Shown here: piece by piece, positions 55,349-63,413 of the stretch
Numbering within the stretch: the first letter of the stretch is position 1
Layout of the letters: each line of letters begins with the position of its first letter
Assembly: GCA_040757835.1 (NCBI GenBank)
Contig: JBFLWJ010000004.1
Location: 152,126 to 216,125, forward strand
Length of the DNA stretch: 64,000 nucleotides
Source: Actinomycetota bacterium
Lineage (GTDB): Bacteria; Actinomycetota; Geothermincolia; Geothermincolales; RBG-13-55-18
Direction: 5' to 3'
The notes under the pieces: model-generated
Database searches by the model: none
The model's input: only the letters and a program-made list of their open reading frames with translations
Told to the model about the DNA's origin: nothing
Program-made: the position numbers and the translations under genes

Positions 55349-56839
55349 TTGCGCGCTCCGCGTGAACCGGCTAACCGCGAAGAGACGAAGGGAAATACGC
55401 TGAGCGACGCGAAAAGGATCGCCAAGAACATAGCCCTGATCACCGGGGGTGGGGTCTTCCGGGCCGTCCTCATGCCCCTCTTCACCATCTTCATCGCCAG
55501 GGAACTGGGCACCGAGGGCTTCGGCGCCTTCTCCTTCGCCCTGGCCCTGGCGTCCATCCTGGTCATCGTAGGGGAGATGGGCCTGCCAAAGATGGTGGTG
55601 AGGGAGCTAACCAACCACCGGGAAGACGTGGCCAAATACATCGGCGACCTCAGCGTCCTTCGCCTCATCACCGGCCTCGCGAGCATGGGAATCGTGGCCA
55701 TGATCCTGGTCTTCGCACCCCGGGCTTCGGACACGCGTATCCCCCTCTTCCTCATCGGTTTGAGCCTGCTGGTGTTCACAGGCCTCAGGCGCTTCTTCGA
55801 CGCCATCTTTCAGGCCTTCGAGGTGATGAAATACCAGGCGCTGGTGGACATGGTCGACATCCTGCTCACTTTCGGTGTGGGAACGGCACTGCTCTTCAAC
55901 GGTTACGGACTCATGGGCATCGCCTTCGCCATGATGGTGGGGGCCACCATCTCCATGGCCATGGACTTCATCATCCTCACCCGCAAGCTTGGGAAGCCCG
56001 TCTTCTCCTTCGACCTCGCGTTCTGGAAGAAGATGGCACTGGGGGCTCTGCCCTTCGGCGTCATCGGGGTCCTAACCTTCCTCTTCGGGTATTCCAACAC
56101 GGTATTGCTCTCTTTTTTCAAGGGGGACGAACAGGCAGGCCTCTTCAGCTCCGCCTACCGCGTGATCTGGATGACGGCCATCATCCCCGCTACCTGCATG
56201 ACCGCTATCTTCCCCTTCCTGGCCAGGGTGGGTAAATCGGAGGACGGCAGGCACCGGGACGCCATCCGCCTGGTGGTGAAGTACCTGACCTGCCTGAGCC
56301 TGCCCTTCGCGGCGCTGCTCGCCATCTGCGCGCCCCAGATAATCTCGCTGGTCTATGGGAAGTCGTATAGCGGCGCCAGCACCGCCCTGTGGATACTGGC
56401 CGCCATCCCCCTGTTCAGCTACGCTTACATACCGTTGATCGACCTAATGAACTCGCAATACAAGCAGCGCTTCTCGGTCATCGCCATCCTGCTCTGCGCG
56501 GCCATCAACACCGGGATGTGCCTGCTGCTGGCGCCGCTGCTGGGGGTGGTGGGGGCCGCGGTTAGCACCCTGGTCGCCGAGGCGTGCCTCTTCGGGATCA
56601 CCATCTTCTTCTCCTGGAGGCACCTCCGAATACACCCGCGCACGTTCAACTTCTGGAAGCCGCTGCTGGCGTCTCTCATCGCCGCCGCCGGCATGCTGCC
56701 GCTGCGCAACGTGCTCCCTCTGCCGCAGATGGTCAGCGCATTCCTCCTCGTCTATGTCGCGGCGCTGCTGGCGCTGCGGACCTTCGACCTCGAGGACAGG
56801 GCGCTCTTACGCTCCCTCATCCCCATGCGCACCCGCTGA
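55349..56839 (+). CDS. Polysaccharide/lipid flippase (Wzx/MOP superfamily)
   Basis: 496 residues with about 12-14 predicted membrane segments and the family's ALITGGGVFRAVLMPLFTIFIARELGTEGFG N-terminus. Members translocate undecaprenyl- or similar lipid-linked sugars across the cytoplasmic membrane. The start is a TTG at 55349 (weak AGTCAGGG ribosome site). The TGA at 56837-56839 forms the left edge of a REP palindrome. No glycosyltransferase genes adjoin. Confidence 0.85.
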   Translation: MRAPREPANREETKGNTLSDAKRIAKNIALITGGGVFRAVLMPLFTIFIARELGTEGFGAFSFALALASILVIVGEMGLPKMVVRELTNHREDVAKYIGDLSVLRLITGLASMGIVAMILVFAPRASDTRIPLFLIGLSLLVFTGLRRFFDAIFQAFEVMKYQALVDMVDILLTFGVGTALLFNGYGLMGIAFAMMVGATISMAMDFIILTRKLGKPVFSFDLAFWKKMALGALPFGVIGVLTFLFGYSNTVLLSFFKGDEQAGLFSSAYRVIWMTAIIPATCMTAIFPFLARVGKSEDGRHRDAIRLVVKYLTCLSLPFAALLAICAPQIISLVYGKSYSGASTALWILAAIPLFSYAYIPLIDLMNSQYKQRFSVIAILLCAAINTGMCLLLAPLLGVVGAAVSTLVAEACLFGITIFFSWRHLRIHPRTFNFWKPLLASLIAAAGMLPLRNVLPLPQMVSAFLLVYVAALLALRTFDLEDRALLRSLIPMRTR

Positions 56840-56933
56840 TGGGGTCAGCCCCTGACATGTGACATTTCTAATAGCGGTATCTTCTTCAATCTTGTCAGAT
56901 CGAAAAATGTCACATGTCAGGGGCTGACCCCAT
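56839..56933. repeat. REP-like palindrome family 1, element 2 (29-bp arms, between convergent stop codons)
   Basis: Bases 56839-56867 and 56905-56933 are exact reverse complements, each arm beginning ATGGGGTCAG on its own strand. The 37-base loop contains AGCGGTAT, also found in element 1. Both arm ends overlap the stop codons of the flanking convergent genes. Confidence 0.85.
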
Positions 56934-58033
56934 TACAGGGTGGCGGGGTCGAGGAAGTCTGTTTTCGCGCGCCTGGGGATGACCTCCACCTCCAGGTCGC
57001 CGTCTGTGGAAAGCTCCCACTCGACGCTGGACTCGATCCCGAAGGCCATCTCGAAGAGGCCCTGCACCAGCCCCACCACCATGAGGTGAAGACCGGCGTT
57101 GTCCAGGCGCATACGCACGCCACGCTTCCCCATCCTGATCTCGCGCAGTTCACCGAGGCCGCGCAAGGCCAGCTGGGTGCGGATGTCGCCCTCGTCGCCG
57201 ACCTCCTCTATGGAGTAGAAGCCCGTCTTCACGAAGCGCCGCTGCGCCTCCACAACCGCGCGGGGGATGATCTTACCGAACCGTTCCTCCAGCTCAGCGA
57301 AGATGGCGTCGGTCTCTGAGCCTAAGACAGCCATGCGTTTGCCGGTATGGGTGTTCTTGATCACGCCCCGGTCCGTATACCACTTGTACCCGGTGAGGGC
57401 CGCCGGACCCCCGCATGACGCGCACCTCTCCAGCTCGATGGCGCCTTCACGTTGCCCGTAGGAATCCATCCGAAACCGGCCCTTGTATTCCTCTGCGTGC
57501 CCCTCGGGAAAACATATTATCTCGATGAGGTCCGGGGAGGCCTTCCTGTAGAGGACGCCCAGCTCCCTGGCGAAAAGGATCTCGAAGGCGGCGGCCATGG
57601 TCCCGCACGCATAGGGGATGGACAGGGGGTCCGAGATGGACTCGGTTATGAAATCGTCGTCGGCGCCTAAGCTCTGGTAGTCGACCACCTCGTACCGGCC
57701 GTATCCGGTGAGGCGCGCCACCAGCCTCAGGGTGTCGTTGATGGGCCTCCAGTCTATCTCGCGCCGCCACAGCATCTCCCTGGTCTCTTCCGGCAGCATC
57801 CCCTCGATATAGGTCTTTACGTTCATTTGTTTTACGGCGATGACTATGGGCTCGATGGGTTCGCCGATGATCCCCTCGATGCCGCCGAAGAGCGGATCCA
57901 GGTTCTCACACTCCAGGAAATAAGGGCGGGTCTTCTCGGCGCTGGCCTGGACGATGGCGCCACTGCTCAGCCAGCGGTGGTCTGAGGTGATGTACCTGGG
58001 GACCCTGCACTCACTACAGGTATCGATCGCCAT
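56933..58033 (-). CDS. Unknown Cys-containing family protein, paralogue 1
   Basis: 366 residues, cytoplasmic, no membrane segments. CxxC pairs at the N-terminus (CSECRVPRYI) and near residue 215 (CASCGG) suggest two zinc or redox sites. The C-terminal half (RFVKTGFYSIEEVGDEGDIRTQLALRGLGELREI, then LMVVGLVQGLFEMAFG) weakly resembles the V4R/heme-NO-binding fold. It is clearly homologous to the next gene upstream (58062-59153). Function unrecognised. ATG 58033; stop codon within a REP palindrome. Confidence 0.7.
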   Translation of the reverse strand: MAIDTCSECRVPRYITSDHRWLSSGAIVQASAEKTRPYFLECENLDPLFGGIEGIIGEPIEPIVIAVKQMNVKTYIEGMLPEETREMLWRREIDWRPINDTLRLVARLTGYGRYEVVDYQSLGADDDFITESISDPLSIPYACGTMAAAFEILFARELGVLYRKASPDLIEIICFPEGHAEEYKGRFRMDSYGQREGAIELERCASCGGPAALTGYKWYTDRGVIKNTHTGKRMAVLGSETDAIFAELEERFGKIIPRAVVEAQRRFVKTGFYSIEEVGDEGDIRTQLALRGLGELREIRMGKRGVRMRLDNAGLHLMVVGLVQGLFEMAFGIESSVEWELSTDGDLEVEVIPRRAKTDFLDPATL

Positions 58034-58061
58034 CTCTCCACGTCCCCCTCGCGGCGGTGGA

Positions 58062-59153
58062 TCAGACCTCCACCGTCTGCTTCACTCCGTGTGGTGTGAC
58101 CTCGATCTCGAGGTCGCCATCCCGTGAGAGCTCCCATTCCACGTAGGAATCCACGTCGAAGGCCATCTCGAAGAGCCCCTGGGCGATGCCCGCGGTCATG
58201 AGGTAGCACGCGGCGTTGTCCACGCGCATGCGCATGCCCCTGGCTCTCACACTGATCTCCCGCAGGTTACCGAAGCCGCGTAGGGCCAGCTGGGTGCGGA
58301 AGTCGCCCTCGTCTCCGATCTCTTCGATGGAGTAGAAGCCGGTCTTCACGAAGCGCCTCTGCGCCTCCACCACCACCGCCGGCACCGTATCCCCCAGCTC
58401 CCTCTCGAGTTCCTCGAAGAGCGGGTCCTGCACCTCGGGGCCCATCATCGCCATGCGCCTGCGGGTATGGACGTTCGAGATGATGCCGCGGTCCAGGAGC
58501 CACCTGAACCCCGCCAGGGCGACTGGCCCTCCGCAGGTGGCGCACTTCTCCAACTCTATATCACCCTCGCGGTGGCGGTATTCCTTTATCGGCATGCGCT
58601 CGTCGAGCCGCTCGTCCCGCGAGGATACGGTGGCGGTCACCTCGTAGACGCCAGGGGACACTTCACGGAAGGAAGCTTCGTGCGGACTGCCAGATACGAC
58701 TTCGCAGCCCCCGGCCTGGGTACCGGCGATGAGCAGGAGGGAGAAGGGCTCACTCACGTTGATGACGGTGTGGTCGTCTGCGTTCCCTATATAGCGGATA
58801 TCAACGATCTCGTACTTTCCGAAGCCGTTGAGCTGGCCGGTGGTGGTCATGAACGCTGCTACGGAGTCCGGTCCGAGGCTCTCACCCCGAACCATCCCCC
58901 TCGCCTCGGGCGGGATGAGGGTATTGAAATACTCGACCGTGCCCCTGCGGGAGATGTCGATGACCAGGCGGTCGATGGGCATGCCTATGATCTTTCCTAT
59001 GCCCGTGTAGAGGGGGTCGAGGTTCTCGCTCTCCAGGAAACCTACACGCCGCGAGATGTCGTTGCGCTGGACCATGACCCCACTGTTGAGCCACTGGTAG
59101 TTCGTGGTGATCTGCTCCGGGACCCCACATTCAGGACATAAGCTTATGTTCAA
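58062..59153 (-). CDS. Unknown Cys-containing family protein, paralogue 2
   Basis: 363 residues from a TTG at 59153, preceded by GGAGGGGG; this gives a length matching its paralogue (366). Same architecture: N-terminal CPECGVP, second CATCGGP, and the shared RFVKTGFYSIEEIGDEGD and GIAQGLFEMAFD segments. The pair arose by tandem duplication and has diverged mostly in the N-terminal half. Function unrecognised; it lies 28 bp upstream of paralogue 1 on the same strand. Confidence 0.7.
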   Translation of the reverse strand: MNISLCPECGVPEQITTNYQWLNSGVMVQRNDISRRVGFLESENLDPLYTGIGKIIGMPIDRLVIDISRRGTVEYFNTLIPPEARGMVRGESLGPDSVAAFMTTTGQLNGFGKYEIVDIRYIGNADDHTVINVSEPFSLLLIAGTQAGGCEVVSGSPHEASFREVSPGVYEVTATVSSRDERLDERMPIKEYRHREGDIELEKCATCGGPVALAGFRWLLDRGIISNVHTRRRMAMMGPEVQDPLFEELERELGDTVPAVVVEAQRRFVKTGFYSIEEIGDEGDFRTQLALRGFGNLREISVRARGMRMRVDNAACYLMTAGIAQGLFEMAFDVDSYVEWELSRDGDLEIEVTPHGVKQTVEV

Positions 59154-59306
59154 GTCATCGACCCCCTCCGTTACATGAGCTAAGGTTGAAATCGACCGCG
59201 CACGCAGCAAACTTGACCCGCCGCCGGCGGCCGTCCCGGCGGACTCCCACCGCACATTAACGCATGTTTTTGAAAGGGCAAGGGACGGCTGGTTTCATCG
59301 TTGACC

Positions 59307-59336
59307 TTGGTAAAGTGAGGGTGGTTAGCGCATAAT
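59307..59336 (+). promoter_or_regulatory. Possible promoter of the Fe-S reductase-like gene
   Basis: TTGGTA (59307-59312), 18-base spacer, CATAAT (59331-59336), 34 bp before the ATG. Confidence 0.4.
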
Positions 59337-59370
59337 CAAGTGGGTATCCGGCACGAGAGGGGAGGCGGCC

Positions 59371-60411
59371 ATGACACTGGAATCCTTGATCGAGGAGTTC
59401 CTTAAGGAACGCGGGGCGCTGGCGGTGGGTATCGCCACCACGGAGACGCTCGCGGGCGGTCCGCCCAGCTCGGATATCACCTACCGCATGGAGGGGGCTC
59501 GCTCCGCGGTCGGCTTTGCCCTGCCCCTGGACCGCGATCATGTCCGCGCCTTCCTGGCCAAGCAGGACCGCGTTCCCCACGAGGAGGACAATCTCTCCAC
59601 CAACATCCGTTCCAAGGACCTCTCCTGGGAGCTGGCGGAGATGCTGAAGAAGGAGGGCTTCCAGGCAAAGGGCACTGCGGCCAACATGAAGTACCGCCAG
59701 GACGAGGAGGGCTGGGAAGTGAAGCTGCACCCGGACATCAGCCACCGCTATATCGCCGTGCGCTCCGGTCTGGGCTCCTTCGGATGGTCCGGAAACGTCG
59801 GTATCAAAGGACACGGGACCGCCATCATCCTGGGTACCACCGTCACAGACGCTGAGCTCGATCCGACCGAGCCCATCCCCGAGGAAGAGGGATTCTGCGA
59901 CATGTGCAAGCTCTGCTACAAGAGCTGTGCCCTGGGCATGTTCGACAACAAACAGGAGATGTCCGTGACCCTGGGCGGGGTCACTTTCACCCACGCCGCC
60001 CGCAGGGACCAGATGCTCTGCGAGTTCACCTGCGGAGGTTTCAATGGTCTTGCGAGGTCGGGCAAATGGTCCACCTGGTCCCCGGGCCGTTTCGAGGTCC
60101 CCGGCCCCGAGGACCATGAGAAGTTGCTGGCTGAGTTCTTCCGGGCTGTCGAGCTCTATTACCGCCGTCCGGAGATGCCCGGCGGCTACCAGCATGTCGC
60201 CCTCGGTCAGACCAGGCAGTACATGACCTGCGGCAGCTGCCAGATAATATGCTGGGGGAACAGGGAGGAGACGAGGGAGAACGTAAGGCTGCTGCACAGC
60301 TCGGGATGCGTGCTGCAGCGGCCGGACGGCGAGCTCTACGCCCTCCCGGCCGAGGAGGCGCGGGCCGCCTTCGAGGCCATGGAGGAAGAGCGCAGGGCCC
60401 TGTATTCTTAG
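59371..60411 (+). CDS. QueG-like 4Fe-4S protein
   Basis: 346 residues. The N-terminal half follows the cobalamin-dependent QueG/reductive-dehalogenase-like fold without recognisable cobalamin ligands, and YIAVRSGLGSFGWSGNVGI is typical of the family. FCDMCKLCYKSC is the visible 4Fe-4S site; cysteines in CEFTCGG and CGSCQIICWG may hold a second. It is longer at the C-terminus than needed for simple QueG. Substrate unknown; ATG with GGGGAGG upstream. Confidence 0.65.
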   Translation: MTLESLIEEFLKERGALAVGIATTETLAGGPPSSDITYRMEGARSAVGFALPLDRDHVRAFLAKQDRVPHEEDNLSTNIRSKDLSWELAEMLKKEGFQAKGTAANMKYRQDEEGWEVKLHPDISHRYIAVRSGLGSFGWSGNVGIKGHGTAIILGTTVTDAELDPTEPIPEEEGFCDMCKLCYKSCALGMFDNKQEMSVTLGGVTFTHAARRDQMLCEFTCGGFNGLARSGKWSTWSPGRFEVPGPEDHEKLLAEFFRAVELYYRRPEMPGGYQHVALGQTRQYMTCGSCQIICWGNREETRENVRLLHSSGCVLQRPDGELYALPAEEARAAFEAMEEERRALYS

Positions 60412-60458
60412 CGTAGACCCATAACTCAATAAGTGTAAATCGCGGCCCGCAAATCTGA

Positions 60459-60464
60459 TATAAT
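60459..60464 (+). promoter_or_regulatory. -10 box TATAAT upstream of thiolase
   Basis: Perfect TATAAT 94 bp before the thiolase ATG; -35 weak. A TACC-TTTC-GGTA mini-hairpin follows in the leader. Confidence 0.35.
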
Positions 60465-60557
60465 AGCGCTACCTTTCGGTAACCAGAGGAGTAAATCATC
60501 AGGCCATGGCTTGTTGCAACAGGCCGTAGGAAAAGCGGAAAGCGAGGTAGATCAGAC

Positions 60558-61739
60558 ATGGCAGAGATCAAAGAAGCCGTCCTGGTTGATGGCGTGAGGA
60601 CCCCCAACTTCAGGGCCCACGCCGAGAAGGGCTGGGCAAGGAACCTGCGCCCCGACGAACTCCTTACCTACGTCTACAAGGCCCTCTTCGAGCGCAATCC
60701 CCAGGTAAAGCCGGAGGACGTGGAGGCGGTGTTCTGCGGCACGGCGAACCAGACCGGCATGCAGAACGACATCGCGCGCCTGGGCTGGCTGGCCAGCGGA
60801 CTTCCGGACAGCGTGGCCACCAACGGCGTGAACCAGCAGTGCCCCAGCGGGATGTCCTGCATCGAGCACGCCTGCCGCGCCATCATGGCCGACGAGGGTG
60901 ACATCTTTATCGCCTCGGGTGTGGAGGACATGATGAACGTGCCCATGGCCATGGGCATGGACTTCCCGCCCCGCATCGCGGAATATTACAACCCCGCCGA
61001 GCTGCCCATGGGGCCCACGGCCGAGAAGATAGCGGAGCTCTACGACATCTCCCGCGCCGACGCGGAACTCATGGCCTACCACAGCCACCTCAAGGCTGCC
61101 GCGGCCAGGGACGCGGGCAAGTTCGCGGCCGAGATCGTGCCGGTCAAAGCCCTTGACGATGACGGTAACGAATGGATGGCGGACAAGGACCAGTGGATCC
61201 GCGACAACCCGAGCCTGGAGCAGATGGCGAGCATGAACCCGGCCTTCAAACCAGACGGCAGGGTCACCGCGGCCATCAGCTCGCCGTTGACGGCGGGAGC
61301 CTGCGCCGCCCTCTTCATGAGCCGCGAGAGGGCGGACAAGCTAGGCCTATCCTATCACCTCCGCTACGGAGGGGGCGTCATGGCGGGATGCGACCCCACG
61401 GTCATGGGGTACGGCCCGGTGCCGGCGGTGAAGAAGCTGCTGGAGCGCAAGGGCCTCACCGTCAACGACATCGACCTGTGGGAGTTGAACGAGGCCTTCG
61501 GCACCCAGTCCCTGGCGGTCATCCGCGAGCTGGGCATCGGCGAGAACGCGCCCTTCGACAACATCAACGTGTGGGGCGGCGCGCTGGCCTTGGGGCATCC
61601 CCTGGGTGAGTCGGGATGCCGCATCGTCATCACCCTCAACAACATCATGAAGACCGATTTCCCCGACGCCAAGCGCGGCATCGCTACCCTCTGCGGGGGC
61701 TTCGGCAACGGCAACGCCACCCTGTGGGAAAAAGTATAA
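60558..61739 (+). CDS. Acetyl-CoA C-acyltransferase (thiolase)
   Basis: 393 residues, the usual thiolase length. Cys95 in NQQCPSGMSC is the nucleophile, His in GHPLGESG and the second Cys in LCGGFGNGNA complete the site. It catalyses the last step of beta-oxidation or condensation of acyl-CoA. ATG with GAGG upstream. A clear hairpin terminator follows, so it is the last gene of its transcript. Confidence 0.93.
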   Translation: MAEIKEAVLVDGVRTPNFRAHAEKGWARNLRPDELLTYVYKALFERNPQVKPEDVEAVFCGTANQTGMQNDIARLGWLASGLPDSVATNGVNQQCPSGMSCIEHACRAIMADEGDIFIASGVEDMMNVPMAMGMDFPPRIAEYYNPAELPMGPTAEKIAELYDISRADAELMAYHSHLKAAAARDAGKFAAEIVPVKALDDDGNEWMADKDQWIRDNPSLEQMASMNPAFKPDGRVTAAISSPLTAGACAALFMSRERADKLGLSYHLRYGGGVMAGCDPTVMGYGPVPAVKKLLERKGLTVNDIDLWELNEAFGTQSLAVIRELGIGENAPFDNINVWGGALALGHPLGESGCRIVITLNNIMKTDFPDAKRGIATLCGGFGNGNATLWEKV

Positions 61740-61751
61740 AGTAGCCTCGGT

Positions 61752-61790
61752 AAGGAGGGGTGGGTCCTCCCGCCCCTCCTTTCTTCTTAC
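61752..61790 (+). terminator. Rho-independent terminator after thiolase
   Basis: AAGGAGGGGTGGG pairs with CCCGCCCCTCCTT (one T-G pair, loop TCCT), followed by TCTTCTT. Starts 12 bases after the stop codon. Confidence 0.8.
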
Positions 61791-61844
61791 GAAAAGACAT
61801 AAACATCCTTCATTTCTATCGTGCTCTGAACGATACAAACATGG

Positions 61845-62333
61845 GTGATGAATATGCAGGCCCTAAAGATCGTTCTCCTGGTGCTCGCGCTGTGCATAGT
61901 CATCCTCGCGGTCATATACGCCGTCGCCTTCTTGCTCATAAGGAGGCTGCGGGCAAGGGCGGTCGCCGCCCTGCGTTCCGACACCGCCGGGGAAAAGGTG
62001 TATCACGTGGCTGACTGCAACTACTTCGGCCTGCTCTCGGAGGGCCTGGCCCAGGTGAGGGGAAACGGGCTGCTGGCGCTGACCTCCGGGGGTATCCGTT
62101 TCCGCATGCTCGCCCCCCAGCGCACTCTCTTCATACCCCGCGGATCCGTACGCGCCGTCTCCCATCCCCGCTGGTTCCTGAAGAAGACCAAGGCCAGGGA
62201 CCTGCTTCGCGTGGACTTCATCAACGACAGGGGAGATGAGGACGCGGCGGCCTGGATCGTCCGCGACCCGCGGTGGTGGGACGGGGCCATCGCCGCGCTT
62301 CAAGCGGACCGGGGGCCTGCCGCCAGTCCTTAG
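61845..62333 (+). CDS. Hypothetical single-pass membrane protein with PH/GRAM-like soluble part
   Basis: 162 residues. Residues 5-32 form one membrane segment (KIVLLVLALCIVILAVIYAVAFLLI), followed by a compact beta-rich domain with GLLALTSGGIRFRMLAPQRTLFIPRGSVRAV, which resembles PH-like or GRAM-like domains. No catalytic motif. Start: GTG 61845, ATG 61848 or ATG 61854. Function unknown. Confidence 0.6.
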   Translation: MMNMQALKIVLLVLALCIVILAVIYAVAFLLIRRLRARAVAALRSDTAGEKVYHVADCNYFGLLSEGLAQVRGNGLLALTSGGIRFRMLAPQRTLFIPRGSVRAVSHPRWFLKKTKARDLLRVDFINDRGDEDAAAWIVRDPRWWDGAIAALQADRGPAASP

Positions 62334-62653
62334 CCCGTTCCCGTTTTTTCGTAATCGAACAATACGCATGGCGGAACGACGCTGCGATCATCATCCCTTG
62401 CATGCATCAGTTCCTTCTTCATCGCATCGAGAAGTCCGCTCTGGCGGTTCGCCTCGCGTTGCAGTTTATCCAGGGTCCTGCGGATATGGAAATAGAGATC
62501 GATATCCAGGTCCTGGCTCGAGGACGTCTTAGCCATAATACCGAGGGATATGTTCGCATACCTGGCCATGTTAACAAGATCGCAGTGCATGTTGCCGTTC
62601 GCCTCTTCGAGTTCCTGTACGAAATATGAAGCCCTCAGATATTCTTTCGTCAT
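62330..62653 (-). CDS. Small helical hypothetical protein
   Basis: 107 residues from ATG 62653, chosen because AAGGAGGAATGAG precedes it; an upstream longer frame lacks a site. Amphipathic helix regions (LRASYFVQELEEANGN, IRRTLDKLQREANRQSGLLDAMKKELM) suggest a coiled coil. No recognised domain. Overlaps the convergent membrane-protein gene by 4 bp; shares its orientation with the next small gene and may form a two-gene transcript. Confidence 0.55.
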   Translation of the reverse strand: MTKEYLRASYFVQELEEANGNMHCDLVNMARYANISLGIMAKTSSSQDLDIDLYFHIRRTLDKLQREANRQSGLLDAMKKELMHARDDDRSVVPPCVLFDYEKTGTG

Positions 62654-62738
62654 CTCATTCCTCCTTCCACAATGGGAGCCGAGGCCCTTGCCTTCTGCGG
62701 CATGTTCACCATGATCGTCCGTCCTTCTCCACTTCTCC

Positions 62739-62978
62739 TTATTCACCTACAGCCCTATCTATCATCCCGTCGTTGAAACCGTTGATCCCAGGTTTCTCCA
62801 GGATATCTACGCCGTACTCCTCGTACTGTTCCTCTGCTTCTCCACGGTCGCGATCCTTGAACGGATAATAGCCGTCCAGCCAGTGCTGGGAATGCTCGTG
62901 TGTTTCCTGAGTCTCCGGGTCCGGCCGCTCGGACAGGTTATCATCGATGTAATCGAACAGCCCTTCCTCCATCCTCAA
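62739..62978 (-). CDS. Small acidic hypothetical protein
   Basis: 79 residues, acidic and rich in Asp, Glu and aromatic residues; probably unstructured in part. TTG start with AGGAGGTGA six bases upstream, an unusually good ribosome site, which supports the gene despite its length. No family recognised. Located 85 bp upstream of the other small gene on the same strand. Confidence 0.5.
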   Translation of the reverse strand: MRMEEGLFDYIDDNLSERPDPETQETHEHSQHWLDGYYPFKDRDRGEAEEQYEEYGVDILEKPGINGFNDGMIDRAVGE

Positions 62979-63413
62979 CTCTCACCTCCTTCTCGAATCG
63001 TCGGGCCATCTCCATCAGCCCTAGTCCAGCATTGCGAGATTAAATATGGGTATATGGGAGGTAAATTGGCTTTAAATTCTTGTTGAAAAGTTGATTCCTC
63101 CACAAGGGCGTGCCGCATGGCGCCCTTTGTCCACCGCGATAGCGCCTCCGCAATAGATGCCGCGTCAGCTTCAGAGCTCGTTCAGCTTCCGTATGGCACC
63201 GCCCTCTCCGATGTCCGAAGCAGCCTGAAGTGTGGCTTCACTTGTGCTTTCACCGTTCTTTAACAAAACGTAACCAGGGCTACACCCAGGATTAATCTGG
63301 GCCTCCTAAGTTGGTGGTGTTCGAGTGGGACAAAAAGTTGAAAGGGGTGATGCCTGGCACATATGCGCGATCGGCACGAAGAGATAATCCCAGATGTGGA
63401 AGGAGAGATCCAG
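62979..63413. other. 435-bp stretch without a recognisable gene
   Basis: Lower coding density and a short GATGCCTGGCAC-containing segment near 63350 similar to the end of the family 2 repeat. No promoter with a strong consensus was found for the phosphatase gene that follows. Confidence 0.4.
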
